This document shows, in pieces, positions 23,118 through 23,918 of a stretch of 23,918 nt of DNA. The notes below the pieces were generated by a model. That model worked only from the letters and a program-made list of their open reading frames with translations, was not told where the DNA came from and did not search any database. Origin of the DNA: a virus; IMG/VR virus record IMGVR_UViG_3300017763_000189, positions 1-23,918 of that record; one strand, 5' to 3'. Position 1 is the first letter of the stretch; every line of letters begins with the position of its first letter. The position numbers and the translations under genes are program-made.

Positions 23118-23918
23118 CTACTCCTCTTTATACTCTTGAGATCCTGGATTGGGGCCTTGCGGATTCATAACCCAACCTTCTTTTTTAGCTCGTTGTTCTA
23201 ATTCTTTTTTCATCATATTACCTTTAGTTGAATCACCATCAACTATACTTTGTAATTTTTGTAAATTTGTATCTGGTATTGATTTATACCATTTAACAAC
23301 ATCTTCTGGAAATGTGTTTTCAAATAATTTGTTTCTTCTTACGTCATATTGTGAATAAAATGATTTAAAATCTCTTTCACGTGATTCAATTGAAGATGTA
23401 CCTTGATGGCCTACTTCTACTTCACGCAAGTAATTAATTAATCTACTTACACCATCTTCTTCCATATCAAAAAACAATTCATGTGGTTTACCTACATTTT
23501 CTAACCAATTTTCTAAATTGTCTGCTAAACGTTTTCTAATATCTTGTGGTAATGTTAATGCTGATTGGAAACTAGGAAAACGTAATATATTAAAACTCAT
23601 TGCAGGTGCAAATTGTCCATAACGTTCTTTTAGTTTAATCATTTCGTCCATAAATTCTGTAATACTAAACAAGCACATGGCATTAATGGTCATCATCATA
23701 TGTAGTTCACGTACATTACCTTGTTCCATCATTTTATGAATATTGCCTAACCAAGTTTCCCATACTAACCCATCACGTATGTACTCTGCATGAGAACCAA
23801 ATGATTCATTTGATGTATATAAATCAAAATCTTTAAATGCGTGACTTTCTCGTGCTAGTCTATCTATTAGTTCTGGTTTAGTTCCTAAATTAGAATTAAC
23901 TGCTAATCTTACATCACA
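23118..23918 (-). CDS. Twitch-type radical SAM protein, C-terminal 266 codons (runs off the right edge)
   Basis: The frame is open from the window edge, so the true start is outside. The visible part begins CDVRLAVNSNLGTKPELIDR and contains FKDFDLYTSNESFGSHAEYI, WLGNIHKMMEQG and MMMTINAMCLFSITEF, which look like the second half of the radical SAM barrel of the 'twitch domain-containing' proteins common in T4-like marine phages. The CxxxCxxC cluster motif would lie upstream, outside the window. The remaining 120 residues are helical and end in a polar tail (PNPGSQEYKEE). Assignment is from remembered family pattern; substrate unknown. Confidence 0.75.
   Translation of the reverse strand, partial: CDVRLAVNSNLGTKPELIDRLARESHAFKDFDLYTSNESFGSHAEYIRDGLVWETWLGNIHKMMEQGNVRELHMMMTINAMCLFSITEFMDEMIKLKERYGQFAPAMSFNILRFPSFQSALTLPQDIRKRLADNLENWLENVGKPHELFFDMEEDGVSRLINYLREVEVGHQGTSSIESRERDFKSFYSQYDVRRNKLFENTFPEDVVKWYKSIPDTNLQKLQSIVDGDSTKGNMMKKELEQRAKKEGWVMNPQGPNPGSQEYKEE

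Noticed and set aside
1-23918. tRNA genes, insertion sequences, integrase or attachment sites
   Set aside because: None seen on reading: no T-loop GTTCRA pattern with acceptor stem, no transposase or integrase motifs.

Overview
The window is part of the genome of a marine T4-like myovirus (tailed, contractile-tail phage). The evidence is a recognisable set of T4-type genes: prohead protease gp21, portal gp20, tape measure, gp26-like chaperone, gp55 late sigma, gp47/gp46 recombination nuclease, tail-tube cap, gp53 and gp5. T4-type late promoters of the form NATAAATA lie directly upstream of the structural genes. The DNA is strongly AT-rich and the accessory genes (twitch/SPASM radical SAM proteins, a 17-kDa-antigen-type lipoprotein, an Hjc-like nuclease) look like those of phages of SAR11/Pelagibacter or similar oceanic bacteria. 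The host is an inference; no host marker is present.

Layout. Bases 1-4022 (minus strand) hold the head module, transcribed right to left: portal gp20, a basic 126-residue protein, a 66-residue protein, a very acidic scaffold-like core protein and the start of prohead protease gp21. Bases 4094-6442 (minus) encode the tape measure. It is divergent from a plus-strand gp26-like assembly chaperone at 6537-7385, whose reading frame appears to continue into a 76-codon extension by a -1 ribosomal frameshift. Bases 7597-8534 (minus) carry a PD-(D/E)XK resolvase-like nuclease and two small unknown proteins. Bases 8535-9049 hold no protein gene; instead there is a sigma70-type promoter pointing right into a stretch with several mutually compatible long-range pairings, a candidate structured non-coding RNA.

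Bases 9050-15003 (minus) form one tightly overlapping operon read right to left: gp55, gp47, gp46, a putative glycosyltransferase and a SPASM-type radical SAM enzyme, driven by a sigma70-type promoter next to gp55. From 15108 to 20355 (plus) lies a late baseplate operon: tail-tube cap, gp53, a 937-residue hub/structural protein and a lysozyme-less gp5 spike. Bases 20352-22133 (minus) contain three genes that each have their own sigma70-type promoter: a 17-kDa-antigen-like lipoprotein, a small HTH protein, and a YhhQ-type queuosine-precursor transporter. Bases 22142-23918 (minus) carry an SGNH-like hydrolase, an unknown protein and the C-terminal part of a second radical SAM protein.

How the parts fit: sigma70-like promoters read by host polymerase serve the early/accessory genes and gp55. 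gp55 would then redirect polymerase to the NATAAATA promoters in front of portal, core, tape measure, chaperone and baseplate genes. The two most unusual signals are the frameshift site at 7364-7396 and the candidate RNA at about 8627-8980.
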